NCBI GenBank assembly: GCA_025716815.1
Contig: JAIXMN010000030.1
Span: 349,119 to 413,118, forward strand
Origin: Dichotomocladium elegans
Taxonomy: Eukaryota > Mucoromycota > Mucoromycetes > Mucorales > Lichtheimiaceae
Reading direction: 5' to 3'
DNA: 64,000 nt
Position numbers and translations under genes: made by a program. This document shows, in pieces, positions 49,987-61,675 of the stretch. Below the pieces are notes generated by a model. It saw nothing but the letters and a program-made list of their open reading frames with translations, was not told where the DNA came from and ran no database searches. Positions within the stretch are counted from its first letter, which is position 1, and each line of letters opens with the position of its first letter.

Positions 49987-51398
49987 ATGACTCAACTCGA
50001 AACTCCTGTTGTTCAACAACCCACCGCTACTGAAAGCCAAGTTCAGCCAGGACAAGATACTACTGTTACTAAGGAAGAAGAGTACAAGGATCGCTTCTTG
50101 GATGGCAACCAGCGCATCATCGCATATGATCTCCTAGAAGCGCGTGGCAAATCTGGTGCAACCTCAGATCCTGATGTGAAGCGCTATCGACAGGCCAAGG
50201 AACTTTTTAGAAAGGGCTACGATCTCGCTATGAGCATTCCGCGCACCTTGGAGGACAATGAGCTGGAGGAACATGAGGAGGACATCAAGACCGCCGCGGA
50301 ATACCTTGTCGACGCCTGGTTGCTTGATGACAAGGCTGCTCCCATGTCCGAGCGCATTCTTATCTTGGGTCAGCAGTATGAAAAGGTTCTGCTCAAAAAT
50401 ATCCCTGAGGAGCAGCGGGAAGGTTTCTTTGTCAAGCGAAGCTTGCTCTTCTCTGCTTGGATTTTAATGGTCGGACGACAATTCCAACACTGGTAAGCCG
50501 TGGAGTTGGACGGATTGTGTCTTGACGTCTCTGGATATTGCGTGGTCATTGACAACATATACTCACGATGTGGTTGGTCAGTCTGGAGACGTTGTCTCTT
50601 GCCATTAAGACATATGGCGATCTTCCTGGCCGTGTCTATTTTATCCGTGCTTCATGCTACTTCTCCACAGGGAAACTCAAGTAAGCTGTGTCCTAAAGTT
50701 TCTGTACACGTCGCCGCCTGTATTCAGTTGACTTATATGTGCATAACAGGAACGGATTGAAGGACCTGGACTTGTGCTTGCAAAAGGATCCCAAGTTTGC
50801 TGTTGCCTACAGTGTCAAGGGCTCTGTACACATGAGTCTCAATGAACGTGACCAGGCAATCAAGGCTTTCCGGCAATATTTAGATCGCGGCCATCCTGAC
50901 ACTGCCGACTACATTAGTACCCTATACTCGCTCTCGGTGCTCTTGCACGAAAAGAACAAAAAGACTGATGCAAACAAATACTACAAACGAGCGCAAAAGG
51001 CTGAGGCGCGATTCAAGGAACTCTATGGCACTAGCACCGGCATGAGTGACGTAAAGCGTCAGGCCATTCGGATGCACGAACCCCCTGCAGTGGCCGAAAA
51101 GCTCATATTTGACTCCTTGCCCGCCAAAGAATACAGCAACAGAATTGACCAGCTGATCGCGGCCGGTGTTTTCAATTCGCCCTTTCCTCCTAGCAAAGAG
51201 AATTGTTCCAATTGCGGTGCAAAACATCTCAAGGACGAACCTAACAAACCACTTCTTTGCTGTGGTGGATGCCGAAGCATCTGGTACTGTTGTCGGGATT
51301 GCCAAGTTACGGATTTTAAGGCTGGTCACAAGGTGATCTGTAAGAAAGCAGCAGCAGCAGCAGCAGCGGCGGCGGCGGCGGCAGCAGAAAGCAAATGA
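49987..51398 (+). CDS. TPR-like helical protein with C-terminal MYND zinc finger
   Basis: Three exons, 49987-50492, 50582-50680 and 50750-51398, join in phase to 417 residues. After an acidic N terminus come helical, tetratricopeptide-like segments: LAIKTYGDLPGRVYFIRASC, NGLKDLDLCLQKDPKFAVAY and ALKAFRQYLDRG-type helices through YKRAQKAEARFKELYG. Near the end, CSNCGAKHLKDEPNKPLLCC begins a MYND finger (C-x2-C, then CGGC, then YCCRDCQ and H-x3-C), a protein-interaction module. The protein ends in about 14 alanines. The first junction changes an apparent Trp codon to Cys by splicing. No SET domain is present. TPR-MYND proteins often act as adaptors in chaperone or regulatory complexes; the role here is unknown. 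Confidence 0.88.
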
Positions 51399-52713
51399 CT
51401 GATGTAGAAGCCAAGTTCCCTTACGCAGAGGAAATACATAGATATTGTCTTGCCGTCCTCGTCAAATTTTTGAGAGCAGGCTTGCGTATTAATTTATTTA
51501 GTATTTTGCCGTGTGAAGATCGAGAGCAGAGCTCTTCTATGCGCTTATATTTGCGTGTTATTATACCGTCATTGGCTTTTATTTGCATCGGAATGCATAG
51601 AGACGCGTGTCATTGAACACCCACATACAAGCCGAAAAAGCAAATACAATAATATGTCAGGTGAATGCCCTATATTAAATGCCCTTGACAGGACGAGGCA
51701 TCGGTTGGGATATATTAAATTCTGCTACACCTCCATACAGACTGCGTACAAATGATCATGCCTACCGGGGAATCGTCTTCAATGAGGGAACGAAAATGGT
51801 GCGCGATTTGCAGGTGCGCTGTTGAGCGAATGGAGCTAGGCGGTCTGTGTGCGACCGACGTTTCTTTCTGTGCCACATGCTTCCTGTCAATGCCGGTCCG
51901 CTGCTAGTAGTCATCCGGAGCATACCAGCATCAAATGCTCACACATGGCTTAGATATCCACGCTCTTTGCCCTGTTAACCCATTCTTTCTCGGCCAGCAG
52001 ACTTTCCCATGCCACTTAACGCATGCTTTGAAAAAAAGGCACTCATCGTTTATATTCTTCCGAAATCTGTTGCCGCAACTTTAAATCAGAAGAGAGTGCT
52101 TCTCCTTAGAAACTGTCATGACATCCATTATTAACATCAGCGAAGGCGCTCTTATACACGCGTGTGGGGGGGGAGTAAGCTAATTCATCTATGGGAAGGG
52201 AAGTATGTGCATCAATAAAGAAGCCCAGACACAGATGCATATGAAGTTTTCTTTCATGCAAGTACCGTACAGATCGGGTCTCATCAAAAAAATAAAATTG
52301 GGTCACTGGGTTACGCAAGTGACTACTGCGGTCTTTTTTTATATACCAGTGGCCACGCTCGGGACGATCCGGTCAATGTGTCTGTATTAGTTGACAATAT
52401 AGATATTGCTGTCTATGAGTGCATAATCTGCGCGAGAGAAATATATGCTATTTATGCGATACAATTACCTATATCGCTCTTTTACATCCGCATGGTTTAT
52501 ATGTATTTTGTACAGGACTCAATAACTCGCTATATGCCAGGCCGCAACACTTAAGCTCCGAAGAGCGGAAATAGGGGGGTATAATTTCAAGGTATCTTCA
52601 CAATTTTGATAAGCGCTCTTCTATTTTATCATCTTAACCCCGTCTATCGCTGTCTCTCTCTCTCTCCCTTTCTTCGTTTCTTCTTTCATATCAACATCAC
52701 ACTGAATTCTGAT
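51399..52713. other. Intergenic region with one small cysteine-rich open frame
   Basis: Mostly without supported genes. The region before 52,714 is CT-rich and carries TTATC (52626-52630), a GATA box suitable for nitrogen control of the downstream purine gene. Confidence 0.5.
51752..51907 (+). CDS. Possible 51-residue cysteine-rich protein
   Basis: An open frame starting ATGATCATG at 51752 and ending TAG at 51905-51907. Its second half reads WCAICRCAVERMELGGLCAT then FCATCFLSMPVRC, with C-x2-C pairs and seven cysteines in 35 residues, like a zinc-binding knuckle. There is no database-recognisable family by eye, and it lies alone between two plus-strand genes. It may be a chance frame. Confidence 0.25.
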   Translation: MIMPTGESSSMRERKWCAICRCAVERMELGGLCATDVSFCATCFLSMPVRC

Positions 52714-54704
52714 ATGGTCTCCTTCAAGCGCATCAACTATGAACACCTAAAGTCCTCCTTCGGGGGATCCATCGGTTAGAAAGCGCGAGATTTTGGAAAA
52801 GTTTACGAAGCGCGCTAAGAGCTGCAACCTTATATCTTAGATCTTGCGAGCTCAGCTTTAGGCAGCTCTATTGTTGCTGTGAGCGACGAATTTTTTGCTC
52901 CAGCTACCAACATGATCAACCCTGACCCACCCCTTCATTGTCCTGGGAAATTTATAGGCAAGTAGAACCGTATCGGTTAGGATATTCCGAAGTAACAGTC
53001 TTCTTTTGTCCACTTACTCATTCAAATGGTGAATGATAGACACCGGTGCATGGATGGATGGATGGGAGACAAGACGCCACAACAAAAACTATGACTGGTG
53101 TGTGTGTGTTTGGGAAGGGAATCAAAGCGGAAAGCCGGAGCTTCCTAATTTGTGTCGCTAGGTGCATTATCAAGCTCGGCTTTGCAGGAAAATTACATGG
53201 GTTCGATATCGACACTAGCTATTTTACTGGGAACCAAGCACCCGCTGCTTCGGTTGAAGCGTGCTTTTGCCCTGAAGGCGATGTACAAGCCTCTGCCGTG
53301 GAATGGACAGAGGTACTCCCTAAGGTCGATCTCCCACCAAGCTGTCACAACATCTTTGCACTGGACCGGGAAACCGACGTTGTTACACATGTGAGAATCA
53401 ATAATATTCCTGATGGCGGTATTGCACGCTTCCGGGTATATGGCTCAGTGGTACCCATGTGGCCCAAAGACAGATCGTAAGTAATCAATATATACGGACG
53501 ATTTCGTCTCGACAGCGAGAGAAAGAGAGAGAGAGGAATTTCTGACGAATGATACATGCTTATCGGTGAAATAGGGCACTTGTGGATCTGGCGTATGCGG
53601 GTAACGGAGGGCGTGCTGTTTTCGTGACAAATGAGCATTATACTCCAGGTAGCAATCTTTTGTTACCTGGTCGAGGCCGTAACATGGGTGACGGCTGGGA
53701 GACAAAGCGCTCCCGTGCACCGGGTCATAGTGACCATGCAGTCATACGCTTGGGCGATAAGGGGCATATCCTCAAAGTTGAGATAGACACTTCACATTAT
53801 AAGGGCAACTTTCCGGACAGAATTATGCTCGAGGCGTGTTATTCGGACGAGGAGATACCAGGCAAATCTACCAGATGGACCACTCTCTTGGATCGCAATA
53901 CCAAGGTTGGGCCCCATGGTATCTTTTACTTTGATCCTCCGTGCACCGACAAGGTATTTTCTCACGCACGCATTACTATTATTCCAGGTATAGTACAGGA
54001 TATTTCTCCTCGCACAATCTGCGAAAGTGTTACAATGGCTTACCGTCAGTTTAGATGGCGGACTAAAACGCATCCGTCTGTACGGTATCCGCCAGGGCGG
54101 TAAAATTCCTGCCCTTCCGATTCCCTCACCCAATGAACCTAAGCTCAGCTTGGTTGCTGAGCCACTGACGTCCGAGAAATTCAAGGCATATGGCGATGTA
54201 GTCGAGGCCAACTCGTCCTCGACAAACGTGACGGACGCCAATCAGGGGACGGCCGAAAAGTTTCATTTCCTCGCCGACATTGTGAACCGATACCCCAAAA
54301 AGGATGGCCGGACTAACCTTTGCGTCTTTCGTTGCCGGCCCGCTAGGGAGCTCCCCTTCAAGGTCAAGCTGCTCGAACGCCACCCTTACTCAAGCCAGGC
54401 CTTTATTCCAATGACCGATGGAAAAACCCGCGGCTATCTCGTGGTTGTCTGTCTGAGCAAGCCCGATGGTTCACCTGACATCTCCACCATGAAGGCATTC
54501 GTTGCTTCCTCTAAACAAGGCATAAATTATCGGCAGGGTGTATGGCATCATCCCATGATTGCGTTGGAGTATGAGACCGACTTCGCGTGCTTGGTCCACG
54601 AGAACGGGGTCCCTGATGACGACTGTGAGGTCACAGATGTGGATCAAGTTGTCGTCCAAGTCCCAGGCTTCCATTCCTTCCCGAATAGAGCGAGCAAACT
54701 GTAG
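52714..54704 (+). CDS. Bifunctional allantoicase / ureidoglycolate lyase fusion
   Basis: Six exons, 52714-52774, 52841-52957, 53040-53097, 53162-53476, 53575-53987 and 54055-54704, join in phase to 537 residues. Residues 1-320 are two allantoicase repeats: DLASSALGSSIVAVSDEFFA, TGAWMDGWETRRHNKNYDWC and GFDIDTSYFTGN in the first; NGGRAVFVTNEHYTPGSNLL, GDGWETKRSR and KVEIDTSHYKGNFP in the second, each closing with a PDGG segment (INNIPDGGIARFRVYG, DGGLKRIRLYG). With no stop, the same frame continues from PNEPKLSLVAEPLTSEKFKA into ureidoglycolate lyase: GDVVEA, FHFLADIVNRYPKK, LLERHPYSSQAFIPM, YLVVVC, GINYRQGVWHHPMIAL. Allantoicase splits allantoate to ureidoglycolate and urea, and the lyase yields glyoxylate and a second urea, so the fusion does two successive steps of purine catabolism. 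A comparable gene is known in Cryptococcus (DAL2,3,3). The second intron has a GC donor. Confidence 0.95.
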
Positions 54705-56769
54705 ATCACGTTAATCTTCTAATGATATCACCGTCTTTGCGCATCATAAAAAATCAGACGTCTATTGCGTCCTCTTTATAATATAAAAGAGTATGCTCAT
54801 AAAAGAGTATGCTCATGCAACTGGCGAGCGAATGGATTAACTTTGGACGGTTCTTATTCTTGTTTCTGATAAGAAACTAGTTTTTAACTTGCCACTACAC
54901 AGTGTTCAGGGTGTAGATCCATGTGGAATACCATTGTTCATTATGTAGGCCGAGTTTACAGATACTGTACATGCATTGTCATTATCCTTCGGTCATTCTT
55001 GTTGACGATATTACCGCCCTTGGTCGCTGATAGATGACACGAAAGTATGGAAAGAGAAAATCACGGTGAATGACTAAAGGATGTTGCAGTTATCGCTCTA
55101 GAACGGAGATCACATGATCCTCTTAGTAGCTCGTGAAACACCGCTTACCAATTTGTTATAGCGAGGCAGCTCATGGTACAATAAAGAGCACCTTTATCCA
55201 GTCTCACTTACTTCCGCTCGTGATAAAACAAACGGCTTCAGCCGGAAATGTGTGCACTTCAGCAAATAGTGTCGTGTCCGAGTAAAGCAGAAGAAAACGA
55301 TGCAAAAATTAAATGAGGAATTGTTCGCCCAGTACTAGGTAGTTTTCACAGTATAGCGGGTGTGCAGTGCAAGTGCATTGTACGGGTGCCCTATTAGAAA
55401 CGTAAGCTTAAAAACCACACGCTGGTTCCATCCCTCACTTTTTGCTCTGAAAATATTTTCTTTATAAGCATTGTCTTTACAACTCCTTTGCCAGTTGTGG
55501 GTCTCCTTTGACAAGATCCTCCACTAGATAGCGCTTCAGTCATGCCAATGCTTATATTCATACAATGAACTTTACGATTAGGGACATCTCCGAGGCATCC
55601 CATGTGACCTTTTTGGTGCCCATGATGCCTTTCTGGATTAATATAATAACATTTCATACTTTGTTCTGCGAGCCTCAAGAGATGCTGGTGTTTAGACCTG
55701 AAGAAAAAATAGGAAATTGTTATTATCTTCTTATTTATATTTATATTTAAAATGGATGGGTAAGAGAAATAATAGAACATCACAAATTGAGTAATCTTGA
55801 GGTTGATGTTTATTCCTGAAAATACGAGATTCCTCTTACATAATAATGCTATTAGAACGGTGATGGAAGCGACCAATCCCATAAGGACACGTCGGATGGA
55901 AGCATCTTTTTCCATTTTCCTCTTTTAAGACCAGTGAGGAGCACTGTATAGATGAAGTACCTTTGATAGGTGCAGATGTCTTGACACGCAAGCAGATATA
56001 AAATGTCGGGTTCCTGAATGTTGATGTGTCAAATCCATCATCGTATCAGCTTTCGAATATCGGCGCTTAGTGATGCGAAACCGGCGAAGTTCTCTATCAC
56101 GGATTAATGTTCATCACATGAATAAGATTCAAGCACAACATCATTTCCTATTTTGTTCTTCAGGTCAAACTATCACCTGTTTCGTATATTGTAAATAGCG
56201 ATATTCAAACAAACTGCCCCTTTCCGTGTTACTCTTACATTAACTACAAGCATCCTCTTACATAAAACCACAGTCATACACCCTACAGAAAATAATACAG
56301 CACTACCGGACTGCATTTTCCATTGAACAGTAATACAACTGATCCCATACTCGGCGCTGAGATACTAAGAATTATATACCCTAGGTATTAACCTAGCAAG
56401 TAACACAACCCCCAGACCCACGATTCCGGAAGGCACGAGTACTAGCCATAACATTGACCATATTGACCGCACAATTGGGAGGAAATGGTTTATACGGGGC
56501 ATCGACTGGCGAGATCACCATTGTGAGGGTCTGTACAGGTTGGTTGATATTGTCCACAGCCACCACCACACACGCATGCATCTCTGCCAAATACATTTTC
56601 ATCAAGGAAGCGGCGCACAATTCAATTTCACATCCAGGAAAACATGGCGGAAACATTCTTTTCTGATGTTTGGCTTTCCGATGGCTAACAAAGCCGAGTG
56701 TCGCACCCAAGGTGAAACTGCCCGTATCTAAGAGCTAATTAATCGTCATAAGAATGAGTACCTTCGGAT
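54705..56769. other. Gene-poor stretch downstream of the purine gene
   Basis: A short direct repeat (AAAGAGTATGCTCAT twice, at about 54,786-54,816) and AT-rich sequence. One long minus-strand frame is listed separately. The minus-strand frame at 56393-56710 (105 codons) is unrecognised and may belong to a mobile element. Confidence 0.5.
55394..55915 (-). CDS. Hypothetical protein with N-terminal signal anchor
   Basis: A 173-codon frame starting at 55915. It begins MEKDASIRRVLMGLVASITV with a hydrophobic segment (LMGLVASITVLIALL), a likely signal anchor. The AT-rich middle (about 55,700-55,800) is probably an intron ending at TTCTTCAG, after which KHQHLLRLAEQSMKCYYINP and a cysteine/glycine-containing tail follow. 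No family is recognised. Confidence 0.3.
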   Translation of the reverse strand: MEKDASIRRVLMGLVASITVLIALLCKRNLVFSGININLKITQFVMFYYFSYPSILNININKKIITISYFFFRSKHQHLLRLAEQSMKCYYINPERHHGHQKGHMGCLGDVPNRKVHCMNISIGMTEALSSGGSCQRRPTTGKGVVKTMLIKKIFSEQKVRDGTSVWFLSLRF

Positions 56770-57884
56770 ATCCGGATACGGGAGGCCTGTGTTTCTTTAT
56801 CCTCAGCAATACTCATCTTACAAAGGCACCACAATCTATACTGCCTACATGAATAATATCCACATGCGTTTGGGTAACAGCTTCGGCGTGTTATCAATAT
56901 TGTACTGAGTCTCCGTCAACGAAAAGCAGACCACAAGAGGGAATTGATCACGCAGGGCCTGGACTCAGAGCAAGTATGCCAAGACCTTTATGAAACCATC
57001 ACCTGGCATGTCGCAGGATTCAATCTGGCCATTGCCCGTCGAGGTGTTGTGAGGGAAGGTATATCTGCCGAGCCTGCGTTTCTTCGGGAAGCATACGATA
57101 TCATGCAACCTGTCTTGAACTCATACCCCCGGAACTACCAATTTCAGCATGAGAGTATCTACTACGACGCCAGGGCCCGTCCTGATAAAACTTTCAACGC
57201 TTTCTTCCAGCTCGCTCACATCTGTGAAGAGAATGGGATACGCGGTTCGAACTGTTTCACACTTCGTCGGTCGTGGTCGCCATGTTACATGGAGATCGAT
57301 ACCAAAATCCTCTGCTACCATATCCTCGGGGTGCAGAACAGAATCTCACATAACCAATATGGAGTACTGGAGACGAGTTGTAAACCTGAGGTCAAAAGCT
57401 TTCAAGCCCCAGGAGTCCGAGCTGCTCCAATTTCGTGGGACTATTCATACCGACGTCGTCGGTGTTACTGTGTTCAAGAAAACAAATATCGAATACATTA
57501 ATCCACGGATAGCCCTGAAAGAAGACACTATAGGCCAGTGAGTCACTGTTGATCCTGGCAGAAGGAACCTGTTATATTGCGTTCAGGAGAACTCTTCATC
57601 CGATAACCACTAAATTTTCCGCTGTACAAAGCAGTTTCAGGATCATACACGGAAGACTAAGTTGTAACGCGAGTTGAGAGGACGAATCAAGGCAGAGCGG
57701 CCCGAGGTGACGTTGGCCAAACATAATCTATCTCAGCCCAAAAGTCATGCACTTTCCGTACTCGACTAGGAGGAATACCTCACTGCCAAGAACCAGGTCT
57801 CTACGCTTCTCAAGGCCTTCTACCCATCAACCACAACGAACCCCCAGTTTTTATTTCGAAACTTCGCCGGTCCGCATTTTACCT
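56770..57884 (+). pseudogene. Relic of a Fanzor protein (eukaryotic TnpB/IS605 OrfB homologue)
   Basis: The plus strand carries fragments in Fanzor order across two or three frames with in-frame stops at about 57,539, 57,611, 57,662, 57,767 and 57,881. First come FLYPQQYSSYKGTTIYTAYM and NNIHMRLGN, then after a frameshift LRRVINIVLSLRQRKADHKR ELI, then CFTLRRSWSPCYMEIDTKIL. Another frameshift leads to KAFKPQE, LQFRGTIHTDVVGVTVFKK and then VTVDPGRRNLLYCVQE. That last block is the RuvC-I motif, with the catalytic Asp of DPG kept. The zone that follows (EVTLAKHNLS, EEYLTAKNQVSTLLKAFYPS, FRNFAG) also fits Fanzors. The RuvC-II Glu region, the zinc ribbon and RuvC-III are absent: the sequence stops where the LINE relic begins. 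Fanzors are RNA-guided nucleases carried by eukaryotic transposons. This copy is dead. Assignment rests on motif order by eye. Confidence 0.72.
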
Positions 57885-57889
57885 AGCCT

Positions 57890-60800
57890 GTTAGCCCATT
57901 AATACGTTAACGCATCCGTTAAGCGTACGACTGCTTCGTGTCCTACGTCGAAAAATCCCCATAACTCAGGTTCATCATCTTCGTCAGATATTACAATGAC
58001 ATTGGGCGATGCCCTGCAAGACTTCTCGATCGTTGCGGATGCCTGACAGCAACAAAGGTAAAGACAACATTCTGCGAGTTTGCAACAGGCATAGGTTTTG
58101 ATGTAGTATTGCGTCTGATTTCGCCCATGGTTCTTTCCCTTGCAAAGTCCCATTGTTGTATGTCCTTATAAAGATGTATGATCGCCATCTCCACTCACAG
58201 CCCGCCTCCGATAACCCACCCCCCGCCCGATGTATCCTGCTCGGTGATCTCAATCACAACATTCACGATCCGTCCCCTCTCTCCATGGCTGCCGCAGACT
58301 GGAACCAATGGATCTGCGAATAGTGGCATGATCCACTATACCTAAACACTGACACCCGTGATCTGCCCACCTTTCAGCGCTGCTCTCAGTTTGATTTCAT
58401 CTTCTTGAACGAGGATCTCTTCCCACATGCCCATACGCCTGCCGTCACATACGTACCGCGCTGTGATCATAGTGCGATTTCCTTTTCTCTCGATCTCGGT
58501 CTGTCTCGCCATTTTGGTCCGGGCATCTGGCGCGTGAACCCTTTTTCCGCACAGTTGGATCATTACCGCCGTGAATTATATGCATTCCTTAACGGGAATG
58601 CCTTGAATCCACCCCCCTCGGAACAGCCGCTACACAGTAGGATTTCGTGAAGACTCAAGTGAAGGCTTTTACACAGACGTACACCCGCAAACAACATGCC
58701 CGCCAACGCGCCCGCACCCATTCTCTTCAGCAAACTCACCAACTCCTGCTTCGACCTTTGAGCTCGCACGATCCATCCTCACCATCCAGCACCTCGACCA
58801 CCTACCAACGAATTGCTAATATCGAACAACAGATCCACCGTATTAACGAAGAAGAATCTAACATACTTGCCCTCCGGGCTGGTATTCGCTGGCGGGAGAA
58901 AGGCGAACGCTCGAACAAGTACTTCTTCCGATACCTGAAAGAACGACGGCTAAGGCAGACCATCACCGCCCTTCAGAATGAAAATGGCGACTTCGTCCAC
59001 GACACGAATGACCTACTTGACTATGCCGCACCCTTTTATAGAAACCTCTATATTGCTTCACCAATGCACGACCGGGATATTGCCACCCTTCTCGCGTACA
59101 TCCCCAACTGGACCGGCATGACGGATACCGATCGTGTGACACTCATGTAACCCTTTACTCTAGACAACCTCGAACAGTGCTTTGCGCGGGTGTCTTCACA
59201 GAGTAGTCCAGGATCGGATGGCATACCGTACGAAATTCTACAAGTGATATTTAAACACTCTCTGGGCAGTAGATTACTGCCTCTCGTCCTGAATAACGAC
59301 TTACTACGCGGTGAATTCCCTGCTACGTGGCAACGATCTGTTGTCACATTACTACCGAAGAAAGGCGACCTGAGCCAACTTAAAAACTGGCAACCGATCT
59401 CACTAAACTGCGCCGACGCAAAGATCTTTAAACGCATGTTATCGTCTCGTCTACTCGACCTTTGCCAGGCTCTGATCACGCCTTGCCAGACCGGTTTCCT
59501 CGCTAATCGTTTCATCGCCAATAATGGCATTGCCGTTCGCTTAGTTATGGATCTAGAGAAGCACTTTAAACTGCCCGGTATCGCTCTTCTGCTCGACCAA
59601 GATAAGACATACCATTGGGTCCACCTCGGTACCTCCATGCATGTCTCGCTCGCTTTGGATTCCTACCCGCTCTGACTGAACATATTGACTCTCTCTTCTT
59701 CAACACCACCATGTCCGTCAACGTTAACGGTCTTTTGACAGCATCTTGTAGTCAAGCTCGTGCCCTGCACCAAGGCGACCCGCTCTCGCCGTTGTTGTTT
59801 AATTTGGCTCTCGAACCCCTCCTCCGAGCGATCCTCGTCTCACCCGCCCTGCCTGGAGTCCAACTCCAAGCTCCAACCACATCCTTCCCGGATCTGGATG
59901 GTCTACCACTTCAGTTCAAGACGCTCGCGTATGCAGATGACAATGCTCATTTTCCTCAGTCATCCTCAAGAGCTTCGAGTTCTACTCGAACTCCTACCCC
60001 TGTACAACCGGGAGTCTAACGCCAAATTGAACAATGCTAAAACCATAGCTCTTTCTCTTTCAGGCCGCCGACTTGACCTTGGATTCATACCCTTCAGCAG
60101 TATGGCATCACTGATTGGAGGGACAATCGCAACGACGATGCCGTGATTAATCTAGGCTTTCCATTTACTTCCTCTCATCGCCGACTCCATTCCTTCCTGC
60201 ATGTCCTCCTCCAGAAAGTTCGCCAGCATGCCAACATCCTTAGCCAACGCTCATTATCGATACAGGGGGGCAGCCTAGTGGCTAACTCCTTGCTACTCAG
60301 CAAGTTTGGCATTGCATCCGCATCTTACCAGTGCTTAAAAGTTTATTAGAGTCTCTTCGCGCGATCATCGCCCAGTTCCTCTCCCTAAGGCCTTCCCAGC
60401 TGTCAGTTTCGCAACTTGTACGCGCCCTCATCGGCAAGGTGGTCTCGCAGCCCTGGGCCCCACTATCCAGCATCAAGCTTTGCAACTACGCCGGCTTCTC
60501 CCATTGCTGGAAATCGATTAAGATGTCCTCATTACTCGTTCATCACTCCAATACTACGCTACTGTCTTCAGCTTTTCGCACACTCGCCCTCTGCTATTAT
60601 CTCATTGTTGTTCTCGGACCGCCGCTGCTCTCCGCTCACCACCATTGGTCCCTTCGACTCCTTTTTTTCCTACAATTAGCTCCCTTAGACTTATTCCCAG
60701 GTGGGGTCGCCTTACCTATGCCTCTGCTCTCGACGTCCAGCTACGTGCTGTCCTATTCGATTCAACATCTACCCCACCTTCTTGGGCTGATATCGTGGTA

Positions 60801-61185
60801 AAAGACGCATATACATTTGATCACTTCAATGGATGCCTGATACCCCACCCCCTATCTCTCGCACCTGCTACCGCAACACGGTCCGCACATTTTTCCGATG
60901 ATTGGCGGACGGCGCCATCCAGCTCCGGGCCGAGTTCGAATTCCTAACAGTGTCACATCCTTCCATCATCCCTGTATACCATAAACCTCCCTCCCGCAGA
61001 CTTTAACCGCCATCCGACCCACATCTACCGACGTTAAATCCTTCTTTTCTCATGGTCTTAATCCCGGACAAGGCAAAGACGATCGTTCCCGATACCGGCA
61101 TTCAAGCTGAGCGTAATCAGTCACTGACAACACTTTCAAGCCTGGTATGTCTGCCATCCAAAAAAAAGGAAAGAAAAAAAGTAAC
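57890..61185 (+). mobile_element. Non-LTR retrotransposon (LINE) relic with endonuclease and reverse transcriptase
   Basis: The plus strand encodes an AP-type endonuclease fragment (ILLGDLNHN near 58.23 kb, FDFIFLNEDLFPHAHTPAVT and the CDHSAISFSLDLG block near 58.4-58.5 kb). A linker follows with GIRWREKGERSNKYFFRYLK. The reverse transcriptase reads SSPGSDGIPYEIL, ATWQRSVVTLLPKKGDLSQL, NWQPISLNCADAKIFKRML and QTGFLANRFI. Motif A is damaged (LLLDQDKTYHWVH, where A/Y-D is expected), then a frameshift near 59.62 kb leads to RALHQGDPLSPLLFNLALEP and motif C AYADD. In-frame stops at 58,648 and 59,148 and later frameshifts show it is dead. The 5' end of the endonuclease is missing, typical of truncation. 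A-rich sequence at 61,158-61,180 may be the tail. Clade not determined. Confidence 0.88.
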
Positions 61186-61675
61186 TCCCCTTCCTGACCT
61201 TACCTTTTTCTTTCTTGCCTTGCCCTTACCTAGATCACCCATGTCCATCAACGATGGCAGTTGCAGGAACACTTCTCCACGCGCGAAACACCTTTCTGTC
61301 GGTTTGGTTGAGCCTGTCCGCACCACTTTTCTCATCCTGCCAAAGAGAGCATGCCGCGCAGGAGTTCTTGGTCCCTGTAAAAGCCAATGGCAATGGTCGT
61401 GGTCATGGTCAGGTTGTTGCTAGTACAATCCGCGGCTTCCATAGCGATCCGGCGTCATTGCCACCAAGGTCATCTCCCACTCTACCGATCGTCGCAATCA
61501 AGATAAGGGCGAGTGCGATAATCGGTTCTCGGGTACAGTATACTCTTTTGGGTCCCTTGTCTCTCACTGCTTGCTTTTTCTATGTAGGTTTCTCTCCACA
61601 TTCCACCGATCCTCCACCGATCCTCACACATCAAGATGAGTCTGATTGAGATTGTCGGTTCCCATGTACAACATC
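61186..61675. other. Unassigned sequence after the LINE
   Basis: Open frames on both strands lack recognisable domains. A small tandem CCACCGATCCT repeat lies near 61,600-61,622. Confidence 0.4.
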
